From contig NZ_FNWH01000006.1 in NCBI RefSeq assembly GCF_900106585.1, forward strand, positions 62,001-126,000: a DNA stretch of 64,000 nt. Direction: 5' to 3'. Position numbers and translations under genes: made by a program. The DNA is from Acidaminococcus timonensis. GTDB lineage: Bacteria > Bacillota > Negativicutes > Acidaminococcales > Acidaminococcaceae. The notes beneath the pieces were generated by a model. That model had not been told where the DNA came from, ran no database searches, and saw only the letters and a list, made by a program, of their open reading frames with translations. Positions 15,918 through 25,617 of the stretch are shown piece after piece (position 1 is the first letter of the stretch; the number at the start of each line of letters is the position of its first letter).

Positions 15918-18900
15918 ATGTCTTTTGCATCAATCCTTGAATCCTATCGCAAAATGTCCCGGAATGAACGGGAAAAAGGACAGCGGTTTGAAATACTAAT
16001 GAAGCATTTCCTGAAAACAGCGCCGCTTTACAAACAGGATATAGAAGAAGTATGGCTGTGGAACGAATTCCCGTTCAGAAAAGACTTTGGAGGAACGGAT
16101 TTGGGGATTGATCTGGTGGCCAAAACCTATGCAGGAGACTATTGGTCCATCCAATGTAAATTCTATCAGGAAAATACCACCATCCAGGAAGCGGCTGTCA
16201 GCAATTTTGTAACCAATTCCAGCCGGAGCTTCCAGGATGAACAAGGGATGACACGGCATTTTTCTCTGATGCTTTGGATTGATACCAAAAGCAGCTGGAG
16301 CCGGAATGCAGAAAAAGTCACCAGGAACCAAAGCATTCCTTTCCAGCGGCTGGGCTATTATGACCTGCGGGATGCAGAAGTAGATTGGGATGCCCTGGCG
16401 GACGGATTGGAAGGGGCAGAAGCTAGACCGTCTGCCAAGAAGAGTCCCCGGGAACATCAGGTGGAAGCCATCCAGGCGGCCCATGCCTATTTCAAGAATC
16501 ATGACCGTGGCAAGCTGATCATGGCTTGTGGTACTGGTAAAACCTATACAGCACTGAACATCATGGAAACGGAAACCCAGAAAAACGGGTTTGCGCTGTT
16601 TTTGGTGCCTTCCATTGCCCTTTTGTCCCAAACCTTGCGGGAATGGATGAATGACACCACGACTACCATTTATCCGGTTTGCATCTGTTCTGATCCCAGT
16701 GCCAGTGAAACACCGGCTCAGAAACGGAAAAGAGTGGAAGCGGATGCCGAAGATGCTTCTACAGTTGATTTGCCTTTTCCGGCGACTACGGATGTGGAGA
16801 AAGCCCGGCGCATCCTGCACCAGCGTTTCGAACAACAGAAAAAGAACGGCGGGATTGTGGTGATCTTTTCCACTTATCAATCCATCGACGTGGTTCACCA
16901 TGTGATTTTCCACACGACCAAAAATGATCCGGAAGGGGATGATTTGTTCCTGGAACGGAACCAGCAGCCGGAAGAAAATAATCAGGAACCGCCTTTTGAT
17001 ATCATTGTATGTGATGAAGCCCATCGGACGGCCGGATATGTGGTGAAGGGGAAAAAACAATCTCCTTTCATCAAAGTCCATGACAATGGTTTCCTGCCTT
17101 CCCGGCGCCGTCTTTATATGACGGCCACCCCGAAACTGTATACGGAGGCGGCCAAGAGTAAAGCGGATCAGGGGTATGCGGTCCTCTGTTCCATGGATGA
17201 TGAAAAGCTCTACGGGCAGGAAATCTATCATATCGGTTTTGGGAAAGCCGTGGAAAAGGGATTGCTGGCAGACTATAAAGTATTGGTGTTCTCCATTGGG
17301 GAAGACCAGATTTCGGCTGCCATGCAGATTGCCGTCAAGAATAACCAGGAAGCCATTGAAACCGATGATGCAGCCAAACTCATCGGCTGTATCAATGCCC
17401 TTTCCAAACGGATGATCGATGACGAAACGTCCCAGATCTTAAAAGAAGTAGACCCCAATTTCATGCATACGGCGTTGGCGTTCTGCTCCAAAATCAGTGC
17501 CAGCAAGAAAATTGCCCAGATTTTTAACGAATACTCCGATGACTATTACGAAAGCCTGACGGATGCTCAAAAGGAAGAAGTCGTCCATGTCCAGGCAGAT
17601 CATGTGGATGGATCCATGCCGGCTTCCCTGCGGGAAAAGAAACTGGAATGGCTGAAAGAAACGGATACCAATGGATCCGACTGCCATATCCTGTGCAATG
17701 TGCGGTGCCTGTCAGAAGGGGTGGATGTACCTGCCCTAGATGCCGTTATTTTCCTTTCTTCCCGGAATTCTGAAGTGGATGTGGTCCAATCAGTGGGCCG
17801 TGTTATGCGGACCGCCAAGGATAAAGGGAAGAAGTTCGGCTATATCATCATACCGGTGGTGGTTCCTTCTGGGGTCAAACCGGAAGAGGCCTTGAATAAG
17901 AGCAAAGATTTCAATATTGTCTGGTCCGTACTCAACGCTCTCCGTGCCCACGATGACCGGTTCAATGCCCATGTGAATCAATTGAATCTGAATGATAAAC
18001 CATCCGATCGGATTATTGTGACCACGGCTCCAGTTACTTATGACGGCGCATATGAAGGACTTGATTCTCAAATCAAAGAAAATCACCTTCCAGTTACGTA
18101 TCAACAGCTGACCATGGATTTTGGCAATCTCCAGCAGGCTATCTATGCCCGCATGGTGGAAAAGGTAGGAACCCGCCGGTATTGGGAAACCTGGGGGAAA
18201 GAAGTGGCGGATATTGCCCGGCGTCATGTGGAACGGATCCGGGAACTGGTCCAGGGCGATAAAAAGTACAGGCAGCCTTTCGATAAATTCGTAGCCGGAC
18301 TGCGGAAAAATCTGAATCCCTCCATCCAACAGGAGGATGCCATCAATATGCTGGCCCAGCATATCATTACCCGGCCTGTGTTTGATGCTTTGTTCAAGGA
18401 TGCCAAATTCATTGAACAGAACCCGGTGTCCCGGTCCATGGAAAAAATCCTGGGGGTATTGGATGATGTGAAGGACAGCAACGAAGCAGACCGGAAAACC
18501 CTCCAGGGCTTTTATGATGAAATCCGGCAGGGCTGTGAAGGTATTGATAATGACAAAGGCCGGCAGAAAATCATTACCGACCTGTATGAGACGTTCTTCA
18601 AAGTGGCTGCCAAAACCACTGTGGAAAAACTGGGTATCGTTTACACGCCCATTCCGGTGGTGGATTTCATCCTACGCAGTGTGGATGCTTTGCTGGGGAA
18701 AGAATTCTATTGTCATCTGACGGATAAGAACATCCATATTTTGGATCCATTTACGGGAACCGGGACGTTCATCGTCCGGCTGCTGCAGCTGGGACTGATT
18801 TCTCCGGAAGATTTGCTGCGGAAATATCGGGATGAAATCCATGCCAATGAAATCGTCCTGCTGGCCTATTACATTGCCAGCATCAACATTGAAAGTACCT

Positions 18901-19790
18901 ATCATGCCCTGGCTCCTCAGGAGCCCTATACGCCTTTTCAAGGAATCTGTCTAACAGATACCTTCCAGTTGGGCGAAAACGGCAGCAGCACCATGTTTAC
19001 GGAAGAATTCCCGGTGAATTCCAAGCGGGTGGAACACCAAATGCAGCTGCCCATACGGGTCATCATTGGCAATCCTCCATATTCGGTGGGGCAAAAGTCT
19101 GCCAATGATAATGCACAGAACGAAACATATCCTCTTTTGGAGGAAAGAATTGCGGATACTTACGCAGCTAATACGAAAGCTACATTAAAAACTGCTCTTT
19201 ATGATAGTTATATCAAAGCTTTTCGATGGGCCAGTGACCGTTTGGGAAAGCAAGGCGGTATTATTGGTTTTGTATCCAATGCTGGTTGGTTGGATGGAAG
19301 TGCCATGGACGGGATGCGGAAATGCCTGGAAGAAGAATTTTCCAGTATTTATGTTTTCAATCTTCGGGGAAATGCACGTACACAGGGAGAAATCAGAAGA
19401 AAAGAGAGGGATAATGTTTTTGGACAAGGAACCCGCACTCCTGTTGCCATTACTCTTTTGGTGAAAAATCCCAATGCAAAAAATGTGAAAGCTGATATCT
19501 TCTATCATGATATTGGGGATTACCTCTCCCGGGAAGACAAACTGGATATCATTAATCAGTTTGGAAAAGTGTCCAATCCTAAAATGACATGGACAGCCAT
19601 TCATCCTAATGAAAAACATGATTGGTTAAATAAGAGAAGCAATGTTTTTCAAGATTTAATCGTGTTGGGTGACAAAAAAAATAAAACTATAGATCAAACA
19701 GTATTTTGTAATTTTTATACGAATGGAGTTAAAACCAATAGGGATGTTTGGTGCTTCAATTTTTCCCGAAATTCTTTGTGTGAATGCTAA
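15918..19790 (+). pseudogene. Type ISP-like restriction-modification enzyme, 5' part (split by IS21)
   Basis: The first 1287 codons of a single-chain restriction-modification enzyme, then three codons from the insertion (Cys-Glu-Cys) and a stop. Domains in order: an Mrr-like PD-(D/E)XK nuclease (E25, D65 in GIDLVA, Q79-x-K81 in IQCKF); a superfamily 2 helicase/translocase with Walker A GTGKT near 205 and DEAH near 365; a helical coupler; and an N6-adenine methyltransferase with LDPFTGTGTF near 942 and the catalytic NPPY near 1051. This order matches the LlaGI/LlaBIII type ISP enzymes. The target-recognition part lies beyond the insertion (22188-23267). Nuclease, motor and methylase motifs are intact, but without the recognition region the truncated chain should not bind its site. 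Confidence 0.88.
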
Positions 19791-19792
19791 TA

Positions 19793-19841
19793 TAAAAGTG
19801 AGCCATTTAAGATCTAAATGCTCATGAAAAAGTGAGCCACT
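19793..19841. repeat. Left multiple terminal repeats of the IS21 element
   Basis: AAAAGTGAGCCA occurs twice here (about 19796 and 19830). These correspond in inverted form to TGGCTCACTTTT copies at the right end, the usual transposase-binding repeats of IS21 elements. Confidence 0.8.
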
Positions 19842-19901
19842 CTGAAACAAGTTCCCCTATACTAGAGTCAGTAATTTGATTCTAAGGGGATTGATGTTAG
19901 G

Positions 19902-21344
19902 ATGGTCATCACTATGAAAGATTATGGTCAAATTCGCCAGATGTACATTCGCGATGGAAAATCTATCCGCCAGATTGCCAGAGAAATGCATATCTCCCGT
20001 AATACTGTGGCCAAGTATTGCAAAGGAAATGCACTCCCGGGCATCCGCTGCGAATATCATCGGACATCTGCAGTGATTACAGAGGAGGTGACTCGATTCA
20101 TCCAGAGCTGTCTGGATGAAGATGCGAAAGAACCCAATAAGAAGCAGCACCACACAGCCAAGCGGATTTATGACCGCCTGGTAGAAGAAACTGGATTTAC
20201 AGGAGGTGCAAGCACAGTCCGGCGCTGCGTTCATCTGTTACGTGGCAATCTTCAGGAAGCCTTCGTCCCTTTGGCTCACCTTCCAGGTGATGCGATGCAG
20301 ATTGATTGGGGTGAAGCTGTGGTTTACCTCAAAGGAGTGCGTACTAAAGTCAATTTCTTTTGTGCCCGCCTTTGCTACAGCTGTGCTCCTTTCGTGGTCT
20401 GTTTCCGCAGGAAGAATACGGAAGCTTTACTTGAAGCATTGAGAAAAGCTCTGGAATTCTTTGGGGGCGTCCCTGCTAAGGTCATTTTTGACAATGACCG
20501 GGTAGCCGTTAAGGAAAAAGGTGGCAAAGAAGCCATTGCCCAGGAAAAGTATGAAGCATTTGCAGCCCATTATTGCTTCCATACCGTTTTCTGCAATGTC
20601 CGGAGTGGAAATGAAAAAGGACTGGTGGAGAATCTCGTAGGCTGGGTCCGCCGGAATGTCTTTGTCCCTGTACCCAGAGTAGATGCGCTGGACGAATTGA
20701 ACAGACTCCTGCTGGATAAATGCAAGGTGTATGCGAATACGCATAAAATCCCTGGACGGGAGAACCCTGTAAAGGATCTGCTCCTGGAAGACCAGAAACG
20801 TCTCTGCCCACTGCCGGGCAGCCCTTTTGATGCAAGCAGAGCAGCAGTCTGCCGAGTAACACCCTTTTCTGTTGTCCGATTCGTCGCTAACGATTATTCT
20901 GTGCCCGTGAAATATGTGGGACAGGAGGTCACGGTGCGAGCCTATGCTGAACAGATTCGGATCTTTGCCAAGGGGGAACTGATTGCTGAACACGCCAGAA
21001 ACTATGGGCAAAACCAGCAGATTCTGAAACTTGCGCATTATCTGCCGTTGCTGGAATACAAGCCGCGCAGCATCCTGGAAGCAAAACCGGTACGGCAGAA
21101 CCTCAGTGCTGCCCTGCTACAGTTCCTGGAGACCAATGCATTCAGCAGCGAACAGCTGGTTGAGATTCTGCGGCTATGTGCTGCCGACGGAGAGAACGCT
21201 TTTTGGGAGCACAAAGAGCAATTTATGGTTTCCGACAGGAAAGCGCATATCCTTACCGACCCGGTAAAAGTGCAGCAGACAGATCTTTCAATGTATGACC
21301 AGCTTTTACAGGAAGGAGGCACTATGTGCAGGACGCAGGTGTAA
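19902..21344 (+). CDS. istA: IS21 transposase IstA
   Basis: A 480-residue DDE transposase. An N-terminal helix-turn-helix (SIRQIAREMHISRNTVAKYCKG) is followed by the rve core with the first Asp in MQIDWGEA (near 134), the second in IFDNDR (near 197) and the Glu in NEKGLVENLVGWVRR (near 240). It joins element ends to target DNA together with IstB. ATG 19902 was taken; ATG 19914 (MKDYGQIRQ) is an alternative start. The 3' end overlaps istB by 19 bases, as usual in IS21. Confidence 0.93.
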   Translation: MVITMKDYGQIRQMYIRDGKSIRQIAREMHISRNTVAKYCKGNALPGIRCEYHRTSAVITEEVTRFIQSCLDEDAKEPNKKQHHTAKRIYDRLVEETGFTGGASTVRRCVHLLRGNLQEAFVPLAHLPGDAMQIDWGEAVVYLKGVRTKVNFFCARLCYSCAPFVVCFRRKNTEALLEALRKALEFFGGVPAKVIFDNDRVAVKEKGGKEAIAQEKYEAFAAHYCFHTVFCNVRSGNEKGLVENLVGWVRRNVFVPVPRVDALDELNRLLLDKCKVYANTHKIPGRENPVKDLLLEDQKRLCPLPGSPFDASRAAVCRVTPFSVVRFVANDYSVPVKYVGQEVTVRAYAEQIRIFAKGELIAEHARNYGQNQQILKLAHYLPLLEYKPRSILEAKPVRQNLSAALLQFLETNAFSSEQLVEILRLCAADGENAFWEHKEQFMVSDRKAHILTDPVKVQQTDLSMYDQLLQEGGTMCRTQV

Positions 21345-22081
21345 AGGAAGCACTCCGTTTCTATGCGAAACAGCTTAAACTTCCCACTTTCAAAGACGTC
21401 GGTGAACCAGCGGAAAAATTCCGCCCCGGACAAAGCCTGGAAGAATTCGTGCTCGGGTTGATGAAGCGGGAATATGCATCCCGTCAGGAAAAACAGCAGC
21501 AACGCAGGCTGAAGAGAGCGCACTTTCCCATGCTCAAGACCCTGGAAGAGTTTGATCTCACAAGGCTGGAACATGTTCGGCCTGAATATGTGAAGCAGCT
21601 GGCAAGCTGCGATTTCATAAAGAGGCATGAGAACCTGGTGATGATCGGTAATCCGGGGACGGGGAAAACACATCTGATGACAGCCCTTGGAGTGAAAGCC
21701 TGTCTGCTGGGCTGGAAGGTCATTTTCTGCAATGCCACAACGCTGGCAACTGAGCTATGTGAAGCCCATGATGATTACCAGTTGCGCAAGATGGAAAAAA
21801 CTTTGAGCGGAGCAGACCTGCTGCTCATAGATGAATTAAGTTATGCAAGATTCAACCAGGAAGAATCTGAAATGTTGTTCAAAGTGATTGCCGAAAGGAG
21901 TGAAAGAGCCAGTACAGTGATTACGACAAACCTGGAGTTTTCCAAATGGACGGAGATGTTTGCCAGCGAGACGCTGGTTGCCGCATTGGTCGACCGGCTC
22001 ACCTACCACTCCAGTGTTTTAAATATGAATGGACAGTCTTACCGTTTGCACAGCAGCAAACAGAAGATGACGAATGCTTAA
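21326..22081 (+). CDS. istB: IS21 helper ATPase IstB
   Basis: A 251-residue AAA+ ATPase that assists IstA in target selection. Walker A is GNPGTGKTHL (near 111) and Walker B LLLIDELSY (near 170); the N-terminal helical IstB region precedes them. The start is GTG 21326 with GGAAGGAGG at 21311-21319, inside the end of istA, implying coupled translation. Full length for the family. Confidence 0.93.
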   Translation: MQDAGVKEALRFYAKQLKLPTFKDVGEPAEKFRPGQSLEEFVLGLMKREYASRQEKQQQRRLKRAHFPMLKTLEEFDLTRLEHVRPEYVKQLASCDFIKRHENLVMIGNPGTGKTHLMTALGVKACLLGWKVIFCNATTLATELCEAHDDYQLRKMEKTLSGADLLLIDELSYARFNQEESEMLFKVIAERSERASTVITTNLEFSKWTEMFASETLVAALVDRLTYHSSVLNMNGQSYRLHSSKQKMTNA

Positions 22082-22167
22082 GTGGCTCAAAAATTCGTGA
22101 GCAGGTGGCTCACTTTTTCATGAGCATGAGTGGCTCAAAAATTCGTGAGCAAGTGGCTCACTTTTTG
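22082..22167. repeat. Right multiple terminal repeats of the IS21 element
   Basis: A 22-base unit GTGGCTCAAAAATTCGTGAG.. occurs at 22082-22103 and 22130-22151, each followed by GTGGCTCACTTTTT. The repeats end 13 bases before the element boundary. Confidence 0.85.
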
Positions 22168-22184
22168 GTTGACATTCACATTCT

Positions 22185-23267
22185 TTGGAAAAAAATATTG
22201 ATACAACGATAGAATTCTATAATCAACAAACCCGGTTGTATCAAGAAGGCAAAATAACAGATTTCCTTAGGGATTCTTCGAAAATAAATTGGGTCGCAGA
22301 CACTATCCAAGATGCCAAAAAAGGAAAAGTCTATCAAAAAAACCATGGAAGTTTTAGAATGTCTATGTATCGTCCATTTAGTAAAAAATGGCTTTTCTTT
22401 GATACAAATCTCAATCAAAGAACATATCAACTGCCTAAGTTATTTCCGACAGTAGATTCTAAGAATTTGTTAATTTGTGTGCCGGGAATAGGAAATTCAA
22501 AAGCTTTTAGACCATTTATTGTTGATGAAATACCATGTCTTGATATGATTGAAAAGGGACAATGTTTTCCTCTTTACTATTATCAGGAAAAAGATAAATT
22601 GGAGACTAGCTTGTTTGATCCGGAAGCTCCTAAAATGGAACGGAAGAGCGCTATTACACCTTTTGCTCTGAAAGAGGCTCATAACCGGTATGGAAGTGAC
22701 ATTACGGCGGAAGACATTTTCTTCTATGTATATGGCTTCCTGCATCTGCCCAATTATCGGAAGCAATTTGCTGCGGATTTGAAGAAATCCCTGCCCCGGA
22801 TCAGTTTTGTGGAGAAACGGGAAGATTTTGTGCAGATCATGAAAATCGGCCGTGCCCTGGCCAAGCTCCATTTGGACTATGAAACCCAGAAACCGCCGGA
22901 AGGGGTGGTTGTGGAAGGAGCGGAAAAGGGAAACTTTACCGTGGAGAAAATCCGTTTTGGCAAGAAAGACAGTAAAACTGCCGATAAATCGGTGCTCCAG
23001 TACAACGAATCCATTACCATCCGGAACATTCCGGAAAAGGTGTATGGGTATGTGGTCAACGGGCGGAGCCCGGTGGAATGGATCATGGACCAGTACCAGG
23101 TGAAAGTGGACAAGGCTTCTCAATTGAAGAACGATCCCAACGACTGGTGCCGGGAACAGGGGAATCCCCGGTATATCCTGGATCTTCTGCTGTCCGTCAT
23201 GACCGTGAGCATCAAAACCCAGGAGCTGGTTGCGCAGCTTCCAGATATACAGTTCATGAAGGAATGA
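22185..23267 (+). pseudogene. Type ISP-like restriction-modification enzyme, 3' part
   Basis: Codons 1288-1646 of the gene interrupted by the IS21 element, continuing in frame from the target duplication (Leu codon TTG 22185-22187, then EKNIDTTIEFYNQ). It should hold the target-recognition domain: LPKLFPTVDSKNLLICVPGIG and AEDIFFYVYGFLHLPNYRKQF are typical of the C-terminal region of such enzymes. TTG 22185 could in theory start translation, but no ribosome binding site is visible. This part alone has no catalytic motif. Confidence 0.85.
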
Positions 23268-23345
23268 AGGGGGATGAGGACGGAGAATTAGAATCTTTGG
23301 GGAAAGTTGATCGTTGTTATTGACGCAAGAAAAAAGGGAGTGTTT

Positions 23346-24014
23346 ATGATGAAATTTGGAAAGAAAACAATGGGATTACTCTTATCCGTAGGTTTGTTGC
23401 TGGGTACTGGCGTTGGGGTAACACCGGCCCATGCCTATGTGGAAGATGCAGGGGTGTTGAATAACTTCCATACTGACAGGCAACAGCCTATGTGGGATTA
23501 CATTAATTCTCACAACTACCGCTTCTTTAATAAAGATAGCGGGTCTGACTATTACATTACTAAGGATAATACTACGTTCATGGCTATTTCAAACGGAAAT
23601 ATAGTCTATGGTTGGGCTCCTGGGGTACTGCAATATTTGATTTTCCTGAAACCAGGTCCCAAAACAGATTTGGGCATACAGGTGGGGGATTCTGTGAAAA
23701 CATTGATTGCAACTTATGGCTCAGCGCATCCGACTACAGATGCTAACTTTGTCGACAATCAACCGCGTATGGGTTATTATCAACAAAGCAGTGCATATAA
23801 AATCCAAACAAGAAGTGGCTGGAAGCCAGTCTATATCGTTACCTATTTTGATCGCAACAGGCATCATCTTGATTTTATGGTGGGGACTAGCAATAATCGG
23901 ATCATGGCAATTCTTTATCGTACAAGTGGGAGTACAACGGTTATCGGAGACATGTACGATGCCGATAATTTTAGGATTTACATGAATAGAAGTGGGTTGG
24001 GGTATTATCTCTAA
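23346..24014 (+). CDS. Secreted protein of unknown function (element cargo)
   Basis: A 222-residue protein with a clear signal peptide (MMKFGKKTMGLLLSVGLLLGTGVGVTPAHA, cleavage near residue 30). ATG 23346 is chosen since AAGGGAG lies just upstream and the signal peptide starts there; the frame is open 13 codons further up. The mature protein is rich in Tyr, Asn and Gly, with GIQVGDSVKTLIATYG, a pattern seen in small secreted proteins that measure out a short repeat domain, but I cannot name a family. It follows the restriction-modification gene inside the mobile element. Confidence 0.75.
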   Translation: MMKFGKKTMGLLLSVGLLLGTGVGVTPAHAYVEDAGVLNNFHTDRQQPMWDYINSHNYRFFNKDSGSDYYITKDNTTFMAISNGNIVYGWAPGVLQYLIFLKPGPKTDLGIQVGDSVKTLIATYGSAHPTTDANFVDNQPRMGYYQQSSAYKIQTRSGWKPVYIVTYFDRNRHHLDFMVGTSNNRIMAILYRTSGSTTVIGDMYDADNFRIYMNRSGLGYYL

Positions 24015-24073
24015 ATTCTGTTTTATGGGATAATCTGGCAAGGATAAAGAGGCATATTTAGGAGAATCTAAGG

Positions 24074-24493
24074 ATGAAAAATTTTGAAGACTATCCAAGT
24101 TTTATACAAGGCTTTTTGGGAATTATCGCTTTTCTTGGCGTTTACTTTGGTGCGGGGGCTCTATTCTTTCTTCCATGGCTTTTATTTGAAAAAAGAATTA
24201 TTGGCGTATGGGTGCTGGAAGGTTGGGCTAGTTTAAGTATAGTCATTGCAGTGGCCTTTTATTTTAAAATGAAGGAAAAAAATAAATACATTCAATACTT
24301 GGTTTATATGGTAGAAGGAAATTTAGCTCATAAGAGAACGTTAAGCATAGTGCTAGAAGAAGAAGCAATAAAAAAAGGCACGACAATAATGGATCAAGCA
24401 CTGGCCAATACTAATTGGGTACAATCTATGCAAAATGAAAAAGAACTTGGTGATGTAATTTTCTATCTGGTGAACAAATATGGAGTTCACTGA
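24074..24493 (+). CDS. Small two-helix membrane protein of unknown function (element cargo)
   Basis: A 139-residue protein with two N-terminal membrane segments (about residues 12-36 and 45-65) and a charged cytoplasmic C-terminal part (KMKEKNKYIQYL...). TAGGAG lies about 12 bases upstream of ATG 24074. A+T-rich codon use unlike the surrounding chromosome fits recent arrival. No family recognised. Confidence 0.65.
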   Translation: MKNFEDYPSFIQGFLGIIAFLGVYFGAGALFFLPWLLFEKRIIGVWVLEGWASLSIVIAVAFYFKMKEKNKYIQYLVYMVEGNLAHKRTLSIVLEEEAIKKGTTIMDQALANTNWVQSMQNEKELGDVIFYLVNKYGVH

Positions 24494-24570
24494 ATAAATA
24501 AGGAAACTATTATTAAAGGAATTGAAGTTGCAGTACTGGATAAAATTAGCTGACAGTCTGGAAACTATAT

Positions 24571-24615
24571 ACTATATATAGCAAGGCAAATAACAAAAAA
24601 CACTATATATAGCAA
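24571..24615. repeat. Direct repeat near attR, candidate integrase arm sites
   Basis: Two copies of ACTATATATAGCAA (24571-24584 and 24602-24615) lie about 30 bases inside attR, in the otherwise gene-free stretch 24494-24643. Likely arm-type sites for the integrase or sites for the excisionase. Confidence 0.55.
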
Positions 24616-24643
24616 ATAAAACCGAGAAAAAGCAATAATCATT

Positions 24644-24690
24644 CCTTCTAAGCCGTGTGTCGAGCGTTCGAATCGCTCCGGGGTCACCAA
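24644..24690 (+). repeat. attR: right 47-bp direct repeat
   Basis: A perfect copy of 7916-7962. It lacks the 5' half of a tRNA, so it is not a gene. It marks the right boundary of the element. Confidence 0.95.
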
Positions 24691-24701
24691 TTGAAAAGAT
24701 T

Positions 24702-24737
24702 GAGGGTGTTGCACCTTGTGTGCGACACCCTCTTTTT
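24702..24737 (+). terminator. Original terminator of the tRNA operon
   Basis: GAGGGTGTTGCA (24702-24713) pairs with TGCGACACCCTC (24721-24732), followed by TTTTT. Before insertion it would have lain just after tRNA-Arg. Confidence 0.88.
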
Positions 24738-24808
24738 GGTTCCTGATTTACCCCCCTTGTTGAACGGTATAGAAATAACGAAAATTTTAGATTACAATAG
24801 AAGTTCTT

Positions 24809-24838
24809 TTAGACATTCATAATTATATGTGATACAAT
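24809..24838 (+). promoter_or_regulatory. Promoter of the 3H-domain regulator gene
   Basis: TTAGAC (24809-24814), 18 bases, TACAAT (24833-24838). The rest of the 24739-24935 gap is A+T-rich without another clear signal. Confidence 0.5.
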
Positions 24839-24935
24839 ACAAATGAATTGCTTCTGACAAAATGCAGTTATGAATAGATAGAGAAAACAGGCTGGAGAGG
24901 AGCGGAGAAGGCCTGCAGTGTGGGGGGAACAATAT

Positions 24936-25469
24936 ATGAAGAATCAGCAGCGGAGAGAAAAAATATTAGAAATCCTGAGGAGTTCAACCGGACCCATTAC
25001 AGGGGACCAGCTGGCCAAAGATCTGAATGTATCCCGCCAGGTCATTGTCCTGGACATGGCCCTTCTGCGGAGTGCCGGTACGGCCATCGTCTCCACCCGG
25101 AGAGGGTATCAGATCAATGGACGGAGCCTGACGGCCAGCTTCGACTGCCAATATAAAGAACTGACACCGGAAAGCGCTCAGGAAGAAATGAATGCAGTGG
25201 TGGACAACGGCGGCATGGTTTCCAGTGTGACCATCCTGCCGGATTTCAGTGGTCCCATCCAGGCCTACCTGAACCTGAAGAACCGGAGAGATGTGAAGCA
25301 GTACATCGAAAGCTTCCAGAAATACGAAATTCCGCTGATTGCCACCCTTTCCCATGGGCATCACACCCTGACGGTTGCCGCCGATTCCCAGGAGGAACTG
25401 GGAGCCATCCGGGAAGCCCTGAAGGAACTTGGAGTGCTGACGGAAGAGGGAGAAGAGACGGAAAAATAA
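24936..25469 (+). CDS. 3H-domain transcriptional regulator (NiaR-like)
   Basis: A 177-residue repressor with an N-terminal winged helix (KILEILRSSTGPITGDQLAKDLNVSRQVIVLDMALLRSAG) and a C-terminal 3H domain. Proteins of this kind (NiaR/YrxA) sense nicotinate and control NAD synthesis or niacin uptake. The three conserved His of the family, which bind metal, are only partly kept: the first is replaced in ILPDFSGP, and the usual GVHxHT is HGHHTLT here. The ligand may therefore differ. ATG 24936 is preferred over GTG 24918 because GGGGGGAAC sits at the right distance. No NAD gene is adjacent in this window. Confidence 0.8.
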   Translation: MKNQQRREKILEILRSSTGPITGDQLAKDLNVSRQVIVLDMALLRSAGTAIVSTRRGYQINGRSLTASFDCQYKELTPESAQEEMNAVVDNGGMVSSVTILPDFSGPIQAYLNLKNRRDVKQYIESFQKYEIPLIATLSHGHHTLTVAADSQEELGAIREALKELGVLTEEGEETEK

Positions 25470-25617
25470 ACAACAGGGAGGTGCGCATGGGGGGAACCGT
25501 TCACAGCGATGACCGTAAATGCGCATTTTTTGTGAAATTCCTCTTTCTTTTCCTGCCAAAAATAGATATAATATCTTTCGACTGTTGAAGGAGAACGCTG
25601 AAAGAATAGGAGGCCGT

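Larger units (their letters stand above)
19779..22180 (+). mobile_element. IS21-family insertion sequence, complete
   Basis: A 2402-bp element with ends TGTGAATG...CATTCACA and inner AAAAGTGAGCCA-type terminal repeats. It carries istA and istB in overlapping frames and is flanked by a 7-bp target duplication TTCTTTG (19772-19778 and 22181-22187). Both genes and both ends look intact, so it may still be active. It split the restriction-modification gene, and the perfect duplication points to a recent event. Confidence 0.93.
7916..24690. mobile_element. Integrative mobilizable element in tRNA-Arg
   Basis: A 16,728-bp unit is bounded by a perfect 47-bp direct repeat of the tRNA-Arg 3' end. It holds integrase, MOBF-type relaxase-helicase, VirD4-like coupling protein, small accessory protein, putative excisionase and a divergent repressor, plus a restriction-modification gene, an IS21 insertion and two small cargo genes. 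No VirB4 or other type IV secretion channel genes are present, so it should be mobilizable with a helper rather than self-transmissible. Base composition is A+T-richer than the flanks. The original tRNA operon terminator now lies beyond the right repeat (24702-24737). Confidence 0.93.

Noticed and set aside
24644-24690. Apparent second tRNA-Arg
   Set aside because: Only the 3' part from the anticodon arm on is present; it is the attR repeat of the element.
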